Source: Plantago ovata
Lineage: Eukaryota; Streptophyta; Magnoliopsida; Lamiales; Plantaginaceae
Assembly: GCA_028274465.1 (NCBI GenBank)
Contig: CM051456.1
Location: 84,058,753-84,122,752 of the forward strand
Reading direction: 5' to 3'
Length of the DNA: 64,000 nt
The notes beneath the pieces are model-generated. The model saw nothing but the letters and a program-made list of their open reading frames with translations, searched no databases and was not told where the DNA came from. Every line of letters starts with the position of its first letter. Position 1 is the stretch's first letter. Made by a program: the position numbers and the translations under genes. Below, in pieces: positions 46,664 to 57,664 of the stretch.

Positions 46664-48158
46664 AGATAGGCGCGGACAGGAGTCGAGTCAAAGACTTTAA
46701 ACAATGACTCTATCTGGGAGGCAACCCGGAGATTTTATCGGTTTTTTTACCGCATTAGATTTTATCTCACGAGTTTGATTGAGTATTATAGGTCACTTAT
46801 ACAAGCATTAGCTCTCACCTTGGATCCACTTTCGACGTTCGGGACGAGCGACGACGTTCAGGTTTGGGGAGGATGTTATCGCTGGTTATCTCTATACTTA
46901 TCTTGCTTATGATAAACTCGTGAAATTTTTTGCATTTGCACGTTTATTGTTTTCCTAGGATAGTCTTGCATGTTTTATATGGAGTTTATTGCCGAGTTGT
47001 TTTGAACTTTTTTATTGGGTAGATTAACTAACTATGCCATTAATCATATGCTTCATCTCTATGAATTTGTTTGAGGTTTTTCTCGCTTGGCTTGTCACAT
47101 TTATGTATTGCACTTAGTTGAGCTTGGTAGTCTCGACATCACTTAGTGGTGTTTTCTCTACTGCGGTTCACGAAGGCCTTTATAATAGGATGATGCATGT
47201 TAGGGTCTTATGGTTGTTTCCCGAGTAATTATGTACCTAAGAGGCAACAAGTCTTCACCATGCTTTGAGATTGCTAAATGCCTAGGAAGGAGGTAGTGTG
47301 AGATTGTGTGATCCTTTGTTCATAACCTATTCGTCCGAATAGGTTTGGGGAGAGGGTTACACCATCTTTAGACTTGTTTCTGTTTTCCATTTTCGTATCG
47401 TGAGTTTATTTTTCCTTTTCCGTGAATTTAGTACTCCAACCTATTCTTTCGAATAGGTTTGGGGAAGTCGTGTGAGTCTTTTTTGTTTCTCTTTTTGTTA
47501 TGCTACTGCTGGCTAGAAAAAAATCGAAAAAAGAATCCAGAAAAAGAAAAAAGAAAAGAGAAAAAGAATCTGGAAAGAAAAGTGTTGAGTCTTTTCCATT
47601 TTTGTAATGTTCGTAATCGTGTTTTTATCTTTTTTGTCTTGAGTGTCATCTGTTCTAGACCACCCTCGTCCTGCCATTCAGGAAGTGGTGGATAGCTTAA
47701 GACTTTACTTGAGAGATGGGTAGAATAGGGGAGAGTTATCTTTTATAGGGAACCCTCGTTCGTTTGATGAGAGCCAGTACTGGTTCGATCTCTTTTGAGG
47801 AAAAGTCTTAACATGGTGGAACAGCAGTAAGTCCTCAGTTTCATAGGCACGGGACAACCATTCGTATCTTAGCATGCTTCATTACGTCGTCACTGACTAG
47901 GTCCAGGTAGAGAATGTTACGAGAGACTATCTTGTCTTGACATAAGTGCTTATGTGGATGTGTATAAGTCAATCGAGGTATTCTTCAACCTATATTCAAG
48001 CTTTGATTTATATGGTTTTTGTTCATATGTTATTTGATAGATTCAGTAGATTAGTTCATTTTATTTGGCATGAGACTCCATTTTGTGTCTTGCATGTTTT
48101 TTGTATTAGAGTCTAGCTTAGTTGCTTGAGGACAAGCAAAGGTTCAGTTTGGGGAGTT
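46664..48158 (+). mobile_element. ATH-B 3' region
   Basis: About 1.5 kb between protease and 3' LTR with no supported ORF. It opens with a block containing GGGAGGCAACCC, a motif I know from 3' regions of Athila-type elements. It contains two hairpins each followed by TTGGGGA (47324-47345 and 47438-47459), a purine-rich tract (about 47513-47585), and the polypurine tract before the LTR (TTTGGGGAGTT, 48148-48158). RT, RNase H and integrase would normally lie before this region and are absent. Confidence 0.75.
47324..47459 (+). repeat. Paired hairpins each followed by a polypurine-like GGGGA
   Basis: Hairpin 1 has arms AACCTATTCG and CGAATAGGTT, loop TC (47324-47345). Hairpin 2 has arms AACCTATTC and GAATAGGTT, loop TTTC (47438-47459). 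Both run straight into TGGGGA. The pair is kept in ATH-D (inverted, about 55625-55647 and 55739-55761), and one member is seen in truncated ATH-E (62460-62481). Confidence 0.75.
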
Positions 48159-49473
48159 TGATGAATGTGTATTTTACACTTTCATTCGAGTCTTTTTCAC
48201 CTATTTTAGCTATCCTGTATGTTAATTTAGCTATATTTTAATGCATTTTATTAGAATAGTGTCACGTTTCCCTTTAGATTTTATTTTACAGGTTTTGGTT
48301 GAAATTCGAAGATTTCCGGGCAAATATATTGAAGTTGACAAGGAATTGGTGTTCCAGAAGCCTACTTGGAGTATCTGAAGGTTTCTGGATAGGATTTAGA
48401 GTCTAGGGGTCGAATCTGGAGGTTAGAAGGCCACTAGAAGTCAGAAACCGAGTCCGAAAAGGGGAAGAAATCCAAAACCGCATCGAAAACGCGGAATTCC
48501 GCGAAAAAACTGGGGGGCGAACCGCCGCACAGCCGGGGCGAACCGCCCCACACCGGGCGAACCACCGGGCGTGTGGGGCGAACCGCCCCGTGGTATTTCG
48601 GGGCCTATATATAGTTGCTCAGTTTTCTCCGAAAATCATATCTTTCCAGACCTACTTTCTCACCTCTCTCTATAGTTTTAGGTAGGAACTTCCCGGGGCC
48701 TGTCCTGGGAGTTCTGTAGCTTAGGGGATACTTTTTCATAGCGGATTGGAGCTCGTTGGATCACAATTCGTCGGAGCTTGACAACCTTCGGTAACTTGTA
48801 TCTTACAGTTTAATCTACTTATTTTATATATCTTTCAATATGTTTTCTTCTATGATTTCTGTTCATTGCATGCCTATTATGAGTAGCTAAACTTATCGTT
48901 GGTGGTAGTATGTGAATTCTTAGCGAAGGGAAGATAATCATGCTAATGGCTATATCGCGCATTATACTCCGTGTCATTGCTTTATTTCGTTGATCAGGCA
49001 CAGCCTAAATTCTTGTATGTTGTATTAATTATTATGCACAATTGGACACTTGTCGACCATCAGACCAATTATCTTCATAGTGTTGAATAATTACGGAACA
49101 CATTAGGACAATAGTGATTGACTTGTCAGACCAATTATCTTCGTAGTGCTTAATATTTGCAACATGACACTAGATTGATTCAAAGATCTCTATGCAAGAC
49201 CGAGGAATTTATGCATGATTATCGACCCGTTATGTTAAGAAGGACCATACTATCACCAATCTCCATTATCTGGTAGAAACCCCCTTTTGCTATCTGTCTG
49301 CTGTTTTATATTCTCTTGTTCAATAGATAAAGCTAGTTATAGTCCTGAGAGAACGACACTCGAGTCATTCTACTGCTACACTACGGTTTTCGTTGTAGTT
49401 GTGGATTGCCTTTGGCTAATTACAAATTTATTTGATTCGTTCGCGTTGGAGCACGACATCCGCGCGTTCATCA
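48159..49473 (+). repeat. ATH-B 3' LTR
   Basis: 1315 bp, TGATGAATG... to ...GCGTTCATCA, followed by GAGGC (49474-49478), which matches the flank of the 5' LTR. It has four GC palindrome units and the TATA box near 48606. Confidence 0.92.
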
Positions 49474-49643
49474 GAGGCTTCAATCTCAGCCGGACACTTG
49501 TCACGATCCTACATACAATGACAATAAAATACTAAGAGTATATAAGGGAACTCATTCATTATCCGCTGGGTAAGCATTCATAGCTATCACCTACCACTCA
49601 CCTACCAAATTTACTACTCTCTCTAGGGAAACCCTTCAACTCC
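49474..49643 (+). repeat. Tat 3' LTR, downstream part
   Basis: It resumes after the GAGGC duplication. It contains a TATA box (GTATATAAGG, about 49537-49546) at a sensible place for an LTR promoter. It ends without CA where the ATH-C LTR begins, so ATH-C probably inserted in or deleted the LTR end. Confidence 0.65.
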
Positions 49644-50923
49644 TGATGAAAGTGTTTCTTACACAATCATTCGAGTCTTTTTTTCACCAATTTAGTTATC
49701 CTCTTGCATACATTTTAGTGCATTTTGCTAGAATAGGGTCACGTTTCCATTTCTTTTGTTCTTTAAAGGTTTTAGGTGGAAATTGCATTTTTGGATGTAA
49801 TTCATGATGAAACAATGATGTTTTGGTGCAATGAGATCACTCGTGGTGTGTCAAGGAGTACGGAGACGAGTTTCAAGGACAAAAGACCAAGTTTTAGAGC
49901 TCAAAACCGTGCAAGGGGCCGAAATTGAAGATCCGGAGGAAGAATTTTGCACGGGCCGCAATCTGCCCGTGCGCGGCGGACCGCCTCGTACGGGGCGCAC
50001 CGCCGGGTGCCTTCCGACAGCAACTATATATATTTCCAAAATCTGCAAATTTTCATATCTTTCATCATTATTTTACAAACTTAAACCCTAGAGCTCGTTC
50101 TGGGTATATTTTCTCTTAGAACCTTAGTAACTTAGCGAATTTGGAGCTAGAGGAGAGATTTGGACACGTATTGATCTCACCTTGCTAGATCTTTGTGAGT
50201 TTAGCAATTCACCGGAGATTGACAACCTTTGTTGGTAACCTTGTATCTCACAATTCTGCTATTTATCTTTCAATTAAACATGTTTTCATTCATTATTGCT
50301 TCGATTATGATTGTTGATTGTGTTATTGATATGAGTAGCTAAGCATCTAGTTGGTGATAGTATGTGAATTCGTAGGTAGGGTTCGTATTATGCATGATTG
50401 AGTTTCTGAGTCTTTTACTTGTCTAATTATCTTAATTCGATTCTTTGATCCGACTAAGCCATATATCTTCGTAGAAAAGTGTTAGAAACACTAGGACAAT
50501 TCAAGATCATCGATTCGATTATATATAATTTGCAAGTACTGCTTGAACTAAGACTGACAACCTTAGCCAAGTATTAGTATAGATAAGAAGCTTTCAAAAT
50601 ACACGTCTACAAATCTATCTTTGGTGTTTTTAAATCGAATTACTTTTAAGGCAGTACGAGTTGCACTTTCATGCCTAATTAGAACTTGATGCTTAGAACG
50701 AGCATACTATCACCAGCTTTCTCCATATATTGTTAAGTCGAGTTAATATAAATTTGTTTTCGGAAATTATATATAGTTATTTAGTTAAAGCTAGTTTAGT
50801 CCCTAGAGATCGACACTCGAGGTCATCTTACCTCTGCACTACGTGTATTGTGTAGTTGTGAGTTGCCCTTTGGCTTTCAAACAAATTTATTTGATTGTTC
50901 GAGTCTGACAATCTCGTTGATCA
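49644..50923 (+). repeat. ATH-C 5' LTR
   Basis: 1280 bp, TGATGAAAGTG... to ...CTCGTTGATCA. The promoter part has GGCGGACCGCC and GGCGCACCGCC (49975-49985, 49994-50004) followed by a TATA run at 50025-50034. Primer site TGGCGTCGTTGCCGGGGA follows at 50927-50944. Confidence 0.88.
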
Positions 50924-51117
50924 AATTGGCGTCGTTGCCGGGGACTATAACTCCTTTTTAATCTTTAGCTTGTTTATTCTTTCAACATTCAATTTCCAGG
51001 ATAAAGTAATCTAACAGGACTGATTTATTTAGTTTAGAAGTTGAAGTTCCAAATTTTTGTCAGAACTGACAGGACTGATTTTTGGTTTTGAGTTATTCCT
51101 TTCCCAGATATCCAGGT

Positions 51118-51945
51118 ATGACATCCATGAGGGCTCGCATGACCCCACAATTCTCGCAAGTTAGGAGAGGATCAGCTATATACTTGGAGGATGAGCTAAC
51201 AGGGTATGAGGTGACAAGTTCCGTAGTAAGGAACATACCAAGGTTTGAGGAAGGAGCAGGGATGAATCCACTGAGTTTTATTCGGTCCTATGAGGAGGAA
51301 ATAGACAGAATTCCAGCTAAGGGGTTTACGGAGGACCAAATATGCAGGAAATTATTTTCTTTCGCCTTGGGGTATGAACCAAGACTTTGGATTACAAGGT
51401 TGGCACCGGGATCACTGAGGACTTGGGACCAAGTAGTAGAGGAGTTCTTGGCGCGATTTATGCCATACAAAGAGACAATGGCCTTGCGAGGAAGGATTGA
51501 ACACTTCAAGCAAGGAGAAGATGAGCGGTTTTGTGACACCTACGATCGGTTTGAGAAGTATAAACGAGAGTGACCCCATCACCGTTTCGACGATTGGGAG
51601 TTTATTTTGCATTTTTTTGGTGGGTTACGCGATGAGGTTAGGCTTAGAGTGGATGGGTTGTGCGGAGGATTGGAAGATTGCACGGTTGAAGAGGCAGAAA
51701 AAGTCTTCCGTAAGTACGCCAGAGGATCCGCACAGTCAGAGAGACTAACACCAAGTCACATCGCCAGTGAGAGGCTAGATCAAAGTGGAACCGGAAGCGT
51801 ATCTGAGGAGTTCCGAGAAGTTGATATCAGTGAGGAGGATGAACTTGCAATCTATGCAGGAATTAAAGCCACTGAGAGTATATTTGAGACCGCACATGCA
51901 AGACAAGTTGAACAGAACCTCCGTATAGCACAAATTTTTTAAGGG
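51118..51945 (+). pseudogene. ATH-C gag
   Basis: The ATG at 51118 (MTSMRARMTPQFSQVRRGSA) is preferred over the upstream TTG. The gag core reads FIRSYEEEIDRIPAKGF, RTWDQVVEEFLARFMPYKE and MALRGRIEHFKQGEDERFCD, the retrotransposon gag pattern of Athila elements. A frame change near 51560 splits it; the continuation FFGGLRDEVRLRVDGLCGG to 51942 ends TAA. No CCHC knuckle is seen, as is common in this group. It would form the virus-like particle shell; it is broken here. Confidence 0.8.
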
Positions 51946-52052
51946 GTAGCAGTAACTGAGCTATTAATGGAGGAAGTCAGTTTGTTAGAGTGTGAAAAGG
52001 TCGAAGGAATCAATACAAAGAGTTCGGAGACAAAAATCCAGGGGACACCTCA

Positions 52053-52240
52053 CTGGACGTGAGAGGCGGTCCGCCTGGTGTGAGGGGCGGTGCGTCCCCC
52101 ACGTCCAGAGAGCAAGCGGACCCCCTGCCGCTCCCAAGCGCACCGCCGGGAGTGGGGGGCGCCCCTCCGCGCAGTCCCAGTGAGGGACGCCCCCCAATAG
52201 CCACCCCGGGCGGTGCGCCGGGAGAGGGAGGCGGTCCGCG
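52053..52240 (+). repeat. GC palindrome block inside ATH-C gag-pol
   Basis: Two motif pairs, each with 10-bp spacing and in mirror order: GGCGGTCCGCC (52065) with GGCGGTGCGTC (52086), and GGCGGTGCGCC (52209) with GGCGGTCCGCG (52230). The first pair lies within a hairpin with 9-bp arms CTGGACGTG (52053-52061) and CACGTCCAG (52100-52108). The same motif types occur as pairs in the ATH-C and Z LTR promoters. Confidence 0.65.
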
Positions 52241-53547
52241 GGAGCTGGACGACCCCGGCTCCCTGATTTCATCCGTCGTCAAAGGTTTTCACGATGCGGA
52301 GCCCGTTCTAGCGGTTACTACTGAGGTCCCTGAGTTCGAGGAAGAAAACCTACTCCTCCGTAGTGGGAAGGTAACTAAAATCCCTAATTTTGTACGTCCT
52401 AAACATGTTAAATCTACTGTGACTAACAATACAAGGACAAGCAAGGAGAATGAAGTAGGTGAAGAATCAGCAGCACCTCAAGTGCAAGACAATACACCCC
52501 GCACATCTGAAGACGGCGACAACAATGGGAATGAGGGGGACACACCAAATATCGAGGAGGGACTTCATAAGTCTCCCAACCCATATGTGCCCCCAAAACC
52601 TCACATGCCATTCCCTGGTAGGATCAAGCCAGCCAAGAAAGATATACATTTTATAGGGGGAGACGGAACAGGTATGGAGACAGTAAATTTTATAGCACGG
52701 CTTCCCGCGAAGAAAAGAGATCCAGGGAGCTTCATCATAGATATCACCATGGGGAATGGAAGGTCCACCAAGGCCATGCTCGACTAAGGCGCTAGCATCA
52801 ACTTGATGCCCTTCTCAGTATACAAAGCCCTAGACCTTGGGGAAATGCAGCAAACCTAGATGGTTGTACAAATGGCAGACCAAAGCGTGAAACGTCCCGA
52901 AGGAATAATTAAGGATGTCCTCGTAAAGGTAGACAAACTAATAATTCCTGCAGATTTTGTAGTGATGAAGTCAGCCGAGGAAGGAAAGGGCCATGTCCGC
53001 GAACACGTGGTACTGCTTGGAAGACCATTCATGGCCACTACCAACACATTCCTTGAACTAAAAGGAAATAAAATCACCATGGAGGTAATGGGTGAGAAAA
53101 TTGAATTGGTAGGATGTAGCATAGTTGATAAAGAAGTTATAGAAGAATTAAAGTTTATTGATTGCTATGATTCTGTAATTTCTGAATTTCATCATTGCCA
53201 TCATTGCCATGATAATATTGAACCTATTGAAGAGGCACTAACCATGCAGGTGGAGACTTGTTACATGTCTGAGGAAGTAAGGGAACTAGTAGAGATATTG
53301 GATAGCACACCCGAAATCCCATTCGGAGAAGAAGTCCTTGAACCCCTAGAGGAAGAAGAGGGAGATAACCGACTTCCAGAAGAGCCTAGATTAGAACTAA
53401 AACCCCTTCCTATTCACCTTAAGTATGTTTACTTAGGGGAAAATGAGAAAAAAAGCCTGTAATAATCTATTCACACCTATCTAGCGTAGAAGAGGGTAGG
53501 CTAGTCCAAGTCCTTAAGGAAAACTCTGCAGCCATAGGATGGGGAAT
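52059..53547 (+). pseudogene. ATH-C protease and start of RT
   Basis: It opens with a Gly/Pro-rich low-complexity stretch coded by a GC-rich insert-like block (52053-52245), then FEEENLLLRSGKVTKIPN, the proline-rich YVPPKPHMPFPGRI, and a retropepsin fold: ETVNFIARLPAKKRD, then MLD followed by TAA and GASINLMPFSVYKAL. The stop sits just after the catalytic Asp (52785-52787), where Leu is usual. A further TAG is near 52857. The C-terminal half VVLLGRPFMATTNTFLELKG is intact to 53462. A frame change in an A run near 53450 precedes KENSAAIGWGI, the usual entry to Athila RT, which ATH-D cuts at 53548. Confidence 0.82.
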
Positions 53548-54836
53548 TGATGAACGCGGATGTCGTGCTCCGAATTCAAGCAAATAATATTTGTAATTTA
53601 GCCAAAGGCAATCCAAAACTACAACGAAAATCGTAGTGTAGCAGTAGAATGACTCGAGTGTCGTTCTCTCAGGACTATAACTAGCTTTATCTATTTAACA
53701 AGAGAATATAAAACAGCAAACAGATAACAAAGGGGTTTCCAGCAGATAATGGAGATTGGTGATAGTTATGGTCCTTCTTAACATACGGGTTGATAATCAT
53801 GCATAAATTCCTCGGTCTTGCATAGAGATCTTTGAATCAATCTAGTGTCCTGTTGCAAATATTAAGCACTACGAAGATAATTGGTCTGACAAGTCAATCA
53901 CTATTGTCCTAATGTGTTCCGTAATTATTCAACACTACGAAGATAATTGGTCTGATGGTCGACAAGTGTCCAATTGTGCATAATAATTAATACAACATAC
54001 GAGAATTTAGGCTGTGCCTGATCAACGAAATAAAGCAATGACACGGAGTATAATGCGTGATATAGCCATTAGCATGATTATCTTCCCTTCGCTAAGAATT
54101 CACATACTACCACCAACGATAAGTTTATCTACTCATAATAGGCATGCAATCAACAGAAATCATAGAAGAAAACATATTGAAAGATATATAAAATAAGTAG
54201 ATTAAACTGTAAGATACAAGTTACCGAAGGTTGTCAATCTCCGAAGAATTGCGATCCTACGAGCTCCAATCCGCTATGAAAAAGTATCCCCTAAGCTACA
54301 GAACTCCCAGGATAGGCCCCGGGAAGTTCCTACCTAAAACTATAGAGAGAGGTGAGAAAGTAGGTCTGGAAAGATATGATTTTCGGAGAAAACTGAGCAA
54401 CTATATATAGGCCCCGAAATACTGTGGGGCGATTCGCCCCACACACCGGGCGGTTCGCCCGGTGTGGGGCGGTTCGCCCCAGAAAGTTTTTCGCGGAATT
54501 CCGCATTTTTGACGCGTTTTTGGATTTCTTCCCCTTTTCGGACTCGGTTTCTGACTTCTAGTAGCCTTCTAACCTCCGGATTCGGCCCCTAGACTTCAAA
54601 TCCTATCCGGAAACATTCAGATACTCCAAATAGGCCACTGGAACACCAATTCCTTGTCAACTTCAATATAATTGCCCGGAAATCTTCGAATTTCAACCAA
54701 AACCTGTAAAATAAAATCTAAAGGGAAACGTGACACTATTCTAATAAAATGCATTAAAATATAGCTAAATTAACATAGAGGATAGCTAAAATAGGTGAAA
54801 AAGACTCAAATGAAAGTGTAAAATACACATTCATCA
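53548..54836 (-). repeat. ATH-D 3' LTR
   Basis: 1289 bp, TGATGAACGCGG... to ...CACATTCATCA on +. Three strong GC hairpins precede the TATA box: arms GTGGGGCG/CGCCCCAC (54424), CACACCGGGCG/CGCCCGGTGTG (54442), TGGGGCG/CGCCCCA (54465). Confidence 0.9.
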
Positions 54837-56374
54837 AACTCCCCATGTCCTCAAGCAACTAAGCTAGACTCTAATACAAAAAACATGCAAGACACAAAAT
54901 GGAGTCTCATGCCAAATAAAATGAACTAATCTACTAAATCTACCAAATAACATATGAACAAAAACCATATAAATCAAAGCATGAATATAGGTTGAAGAAT
55001 ACCTCGATTGACTTATACACATCCACATAAGCACTTATGTCAAGACAAGATAGTCTCTCGTAACATTCTCTACCTGGACCTAGTCAGTGACGACGTAATG
55101 AAGCATGCTAAGAAACGAATGGTTGTCCCGTGCCTATGAAACTGAGGACTTACTGCAGTTCCACCATGTTAAGACTTTTCCTCAAAAGAGGTCGAACCAG
55201 TACTGGCTCTCATCAAACGAAGGAGGGTTCCCTATAAAAGATAACACTCCCCTATTCTACCCATCTCTGAAGTAAAGTCTTAAGATATTCACCACTTCCT
55301 GAATGACAGGACGAGGGTGGTCTAGAACAGATTACACTCAAGACAAAAAAGATAAAAAATAGAAAAACACGATTACGAATATTACAAAAAATGGAAAAGA
55401 CTCAACACTTTGCTAAACTGCTATTTGGCTTTCTTTTTTTTTGGACCCTTCTTTGCTTTTTTTGGGGTCTTTTCTTCTTTTCCTTCTTTTTTTTTCCTTT
55501 CCAGATTCGTTTTTTCTTTTTTATTTTCTTTTTTTTCTGGAAATTTTTCTTTCTTTTTTCGATTTTTTTTAGCCAGTAGTAGCACAAGGAAAAGAGAAAC
55601 AAAATGACTCACACGACTTCCCCAAACCTATTCGAAAGAATAGGTTGGAGTACAAAATTTACGGAAAAGGAAAAATAAACTCACGATACGAAAATGAAAA
55701 ACAGAAACAAGTCTAATGATGGTGTAACCCCCTCCCCAAACCTATTCGGAAGAATAGGTTATAAACAAAGGATCACACAACCTCACACTACCTCCTTCCT
55801 AGGCATTTAGCAATCTCAAAGCATGGTGAAGACTTGTTGCCTCTTAGGTACATAATTACTCGGGAAAACAAACATAAGATCCTAACATGCATCATCCTAT
55901 TATAAAGGCCTTCGTGAACCGCAGTAGAGAAAACACCACTAAGTGATATCGAGACTACCAAGCTTAACTAAGTGCAATACATAAATGTGACAAGCCAAGC
56001 GAAAAAAACCTCAAACAAATTCATAGAGATGAAGCATACGATTAATGGCATAACTAGTTGATCTACCCAATAAAAAAGTTCAGAAAATTCGGCAATAAAC
56101 TCCATATAAAACATGCAAGACTATCCTAGGATGAATGTAGTGAAATGCAACCTAAAAAACTAAGAAAGCGGTAAACGTGCAAATGCAAATGCAAACAAAG
56201 AACAAGATACTAAACAACACAGAGCCAAACAATACTTAACATCATGGTTCACATCCCATCCCCCTTACGATTCATAAGCTAGCCCCTAGCAGAAGAGAAT
56301 GAGTAATAATAAGTGATACTAGATGTTACCGAATGGTTTGGCCTCGGTTGGCTGAGAGTGGACATGTGGAAGGA
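54837..56374 (-). other. ATH-D 3' region
   Basis: No supported ORF; the Lys- or Phe-rich frames at 55391-55612 are a purine/pyrimidine tract. From about 56190 down to 54837 it matches the ATH-B 3' region, including both hairpin-GGGGA units (on the minus strand) and the purine tract. Beyond 56190 it is unique and leads into the ORF. Confidence 0.7.
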
Positions 56375-57664
56375 CTAATCATCGGGATGGTAGTCCCCAT
56401 AAAAGTCACTCCACATGTCATTCATGAGCTCATTAGACTGTCGTAGAGCTTCCTGCTGTTGTTGCTCCCACATGTGCTGCCTATCCTCTCGGCGATGCTC
56501 CTCGAATATCTCCCAATCGCGGTTCTGCTGGACAATATGGCTGTCGAGGTCCTGTCGCATGGCTGCGTTGTTGGCATCAATTCTGTCGAAACGGCCGTCG
56601 AGGTAGGTACAGAATTCAGAGAAGTCAAATCCTCTAGACCCCTGTGGTGCTCGAGGTGGTGCATGCGGTGCTCGGTGGACAAACCGGATATCTAGGATAG
56701 GGGCTTCGCCAACATCAGCCTCCATAGCATCCTCATGATTGGAATCATTTGGCTGGAATGGTGCTCCTACATCAGCAGCGGCAGCTGTGGGGTTCTTCAA
56801 CTGATACCTGTTGAGCTGCACCTCAATGGTCGAGGGTGAAAGGGCAGCGACCTCGCAATCCCCCTCCTCAATATCATCGACCCCATGATATATGCAGTAG
56901 GCTGTGATGAAGCTTTGGAAGATGAAAGGCTTCCTCTTCTTTTCCCAGTGGCGCTCGTACTCCTCATACATAATGTGCCCTATGTCGATCTGATGTCCGT
57001 CTATGAGGCAGTAGAGGAGCTCTGCATAGTAGGGCTGAATCCATGTGTCATTCTTCCTCGGGATCAAGCCGGAGATGCAAAATTTCATCATCACCTTAGC
57101 TTCAATGCTAAGGTCGCTATAACTGATCCGTCCGGGTTCTGCCCCGATTTCCGGATATCGGTACTCCCTGTTGCAGATCACGTCTGTGATGTGTCTCCCT
57201 ATCCCCCTAGAGGTCCTCGAATATAGGTAGGCATGGTCGCTCCCTGTGAATTCCGGGTTCCCGAAATGGATGAAGGAAGAAATGTACTCTAGGTTCCACG
57301 GTATAATCAGGCCTCGGACTAGCACCCCATTCTTCTCCTCGGGATCCGTGTATCCAGTGTAGAACTCTTGGAGGAGGCTCTCGTCGTACCCTTTGAACCT
57401 GTTGGAACTGTACCATGCCCAATTCCTTTGTGACCCTAAACGTGACAGCGTCCTATATCCCGCTCTATCCACTGCGGACTCAGGAATGTCAATCCTCCTA
57501 TCTGGGATGATCGACCTTCCTCCGTCGGCCATCTCCGCCTCTAGCCTTTGTCGCACCTCTATCGCAGCAACAGACAACTCGAACAAATGGTGAGATGGTT
57601 GGGAGCTTGATGCCACTCCCTTCCCCTTTTTGCTAGAGCCGGCTCTCCTTGTCCTCGGTGCCAT
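56375..57664 (-). CDS. ATH-D ORF, putative plant transposon protein
   Basis: About 429 residues from the ATG at 57664 (MAPRTRRAGSSKKGKGVASS); an upstream non-ATG extension is less likely. The basic Ser-rich N-terminus is followed by a globular region (DRAGYRTLSRLGSQRNW, LSIEAKVMMKFCISGLIPRK, YYAELLYCLIDGHQIDIGHI, FIFQSFITAYCIYHGV) that I recognise as the 'putative plant transposon protein' domain (Transposase_32 family, from memory), then an acidic linker and a Gln/Glu-rich C-terminus with coiled-coil character (about residues 355-425). In Athila-type elements extra ORFs lie between pol and the 3' region, which fits here. It is uninterrupted, unlike every other ORF in the window. TTTGTAG followed by G lies just before the ATG and could be a splice acceptor. 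Its function is unknown. Confidence 0.75.
   Translation of the reverse strand: MAPRTRRAGSSKKGKGVASSSQPSHHLFELSVAAIEVRQRLEAEMADGGRSIIPDRRIDIPESAVDRAGYRTLSRLGSQRNWAWYSSNRFKGYDESLLQEFYTGYTDPEEKNGVLVRGLIIPWNLEYISSFIHFGNPEFTGSDHAYLYSRTSRGIGRHITDVICNREYRYPEIGAEPGRISYSDLSIEAKVMMKFCISGLIPRKNDTWIQPYYAELLYCLIDGHQIDIGHIMYEEYERHWEKKRKPFIFQSFITAYCIYHGVDDIEEGDCEVAALSPSTIEVQLNRYQLKNPTAAAADVGAPFQPNDSNHEDAMEADVGEAPILDIRFVHRAPHAPPRAPQGSRGFDFSEFCTYLDGRFDRIDANNAAMRQDLDSHIVQQNRDWEIFEEHRREDRQHMWEQQQQEALRQSNELMNDMWSDFYGDYHPDD

Larger units (their letters stand above)
49644..53547 (+). mobile_element. ATH-C, truncated Athila-like element
   Basis: LTR 49644-50923, primer site 50927-50944, gag and protease, and the first codons of reverse transcriptase, where minus-strand ATH-D interrupts it at 53548. 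Its LTR is related to ATH-B (similar end, same primer) but clearly a different family, the one to which element Z belongs. The 3' half is not in the window. Confidence 0.85.

Noticed and set aside
51985..52282. Two Pro/Arg-rich minus-strand frames
   Set aside because: They are shadows of the GC palindrome block in ATH-C and have no family features.
55391..55612. Overlapping Phe-rich (+) and Lys-rich (-) frames
   Set aside because: They come from one long pyrimidine/purine tract of the ATH-D 3' region; no domain or conserved frame.
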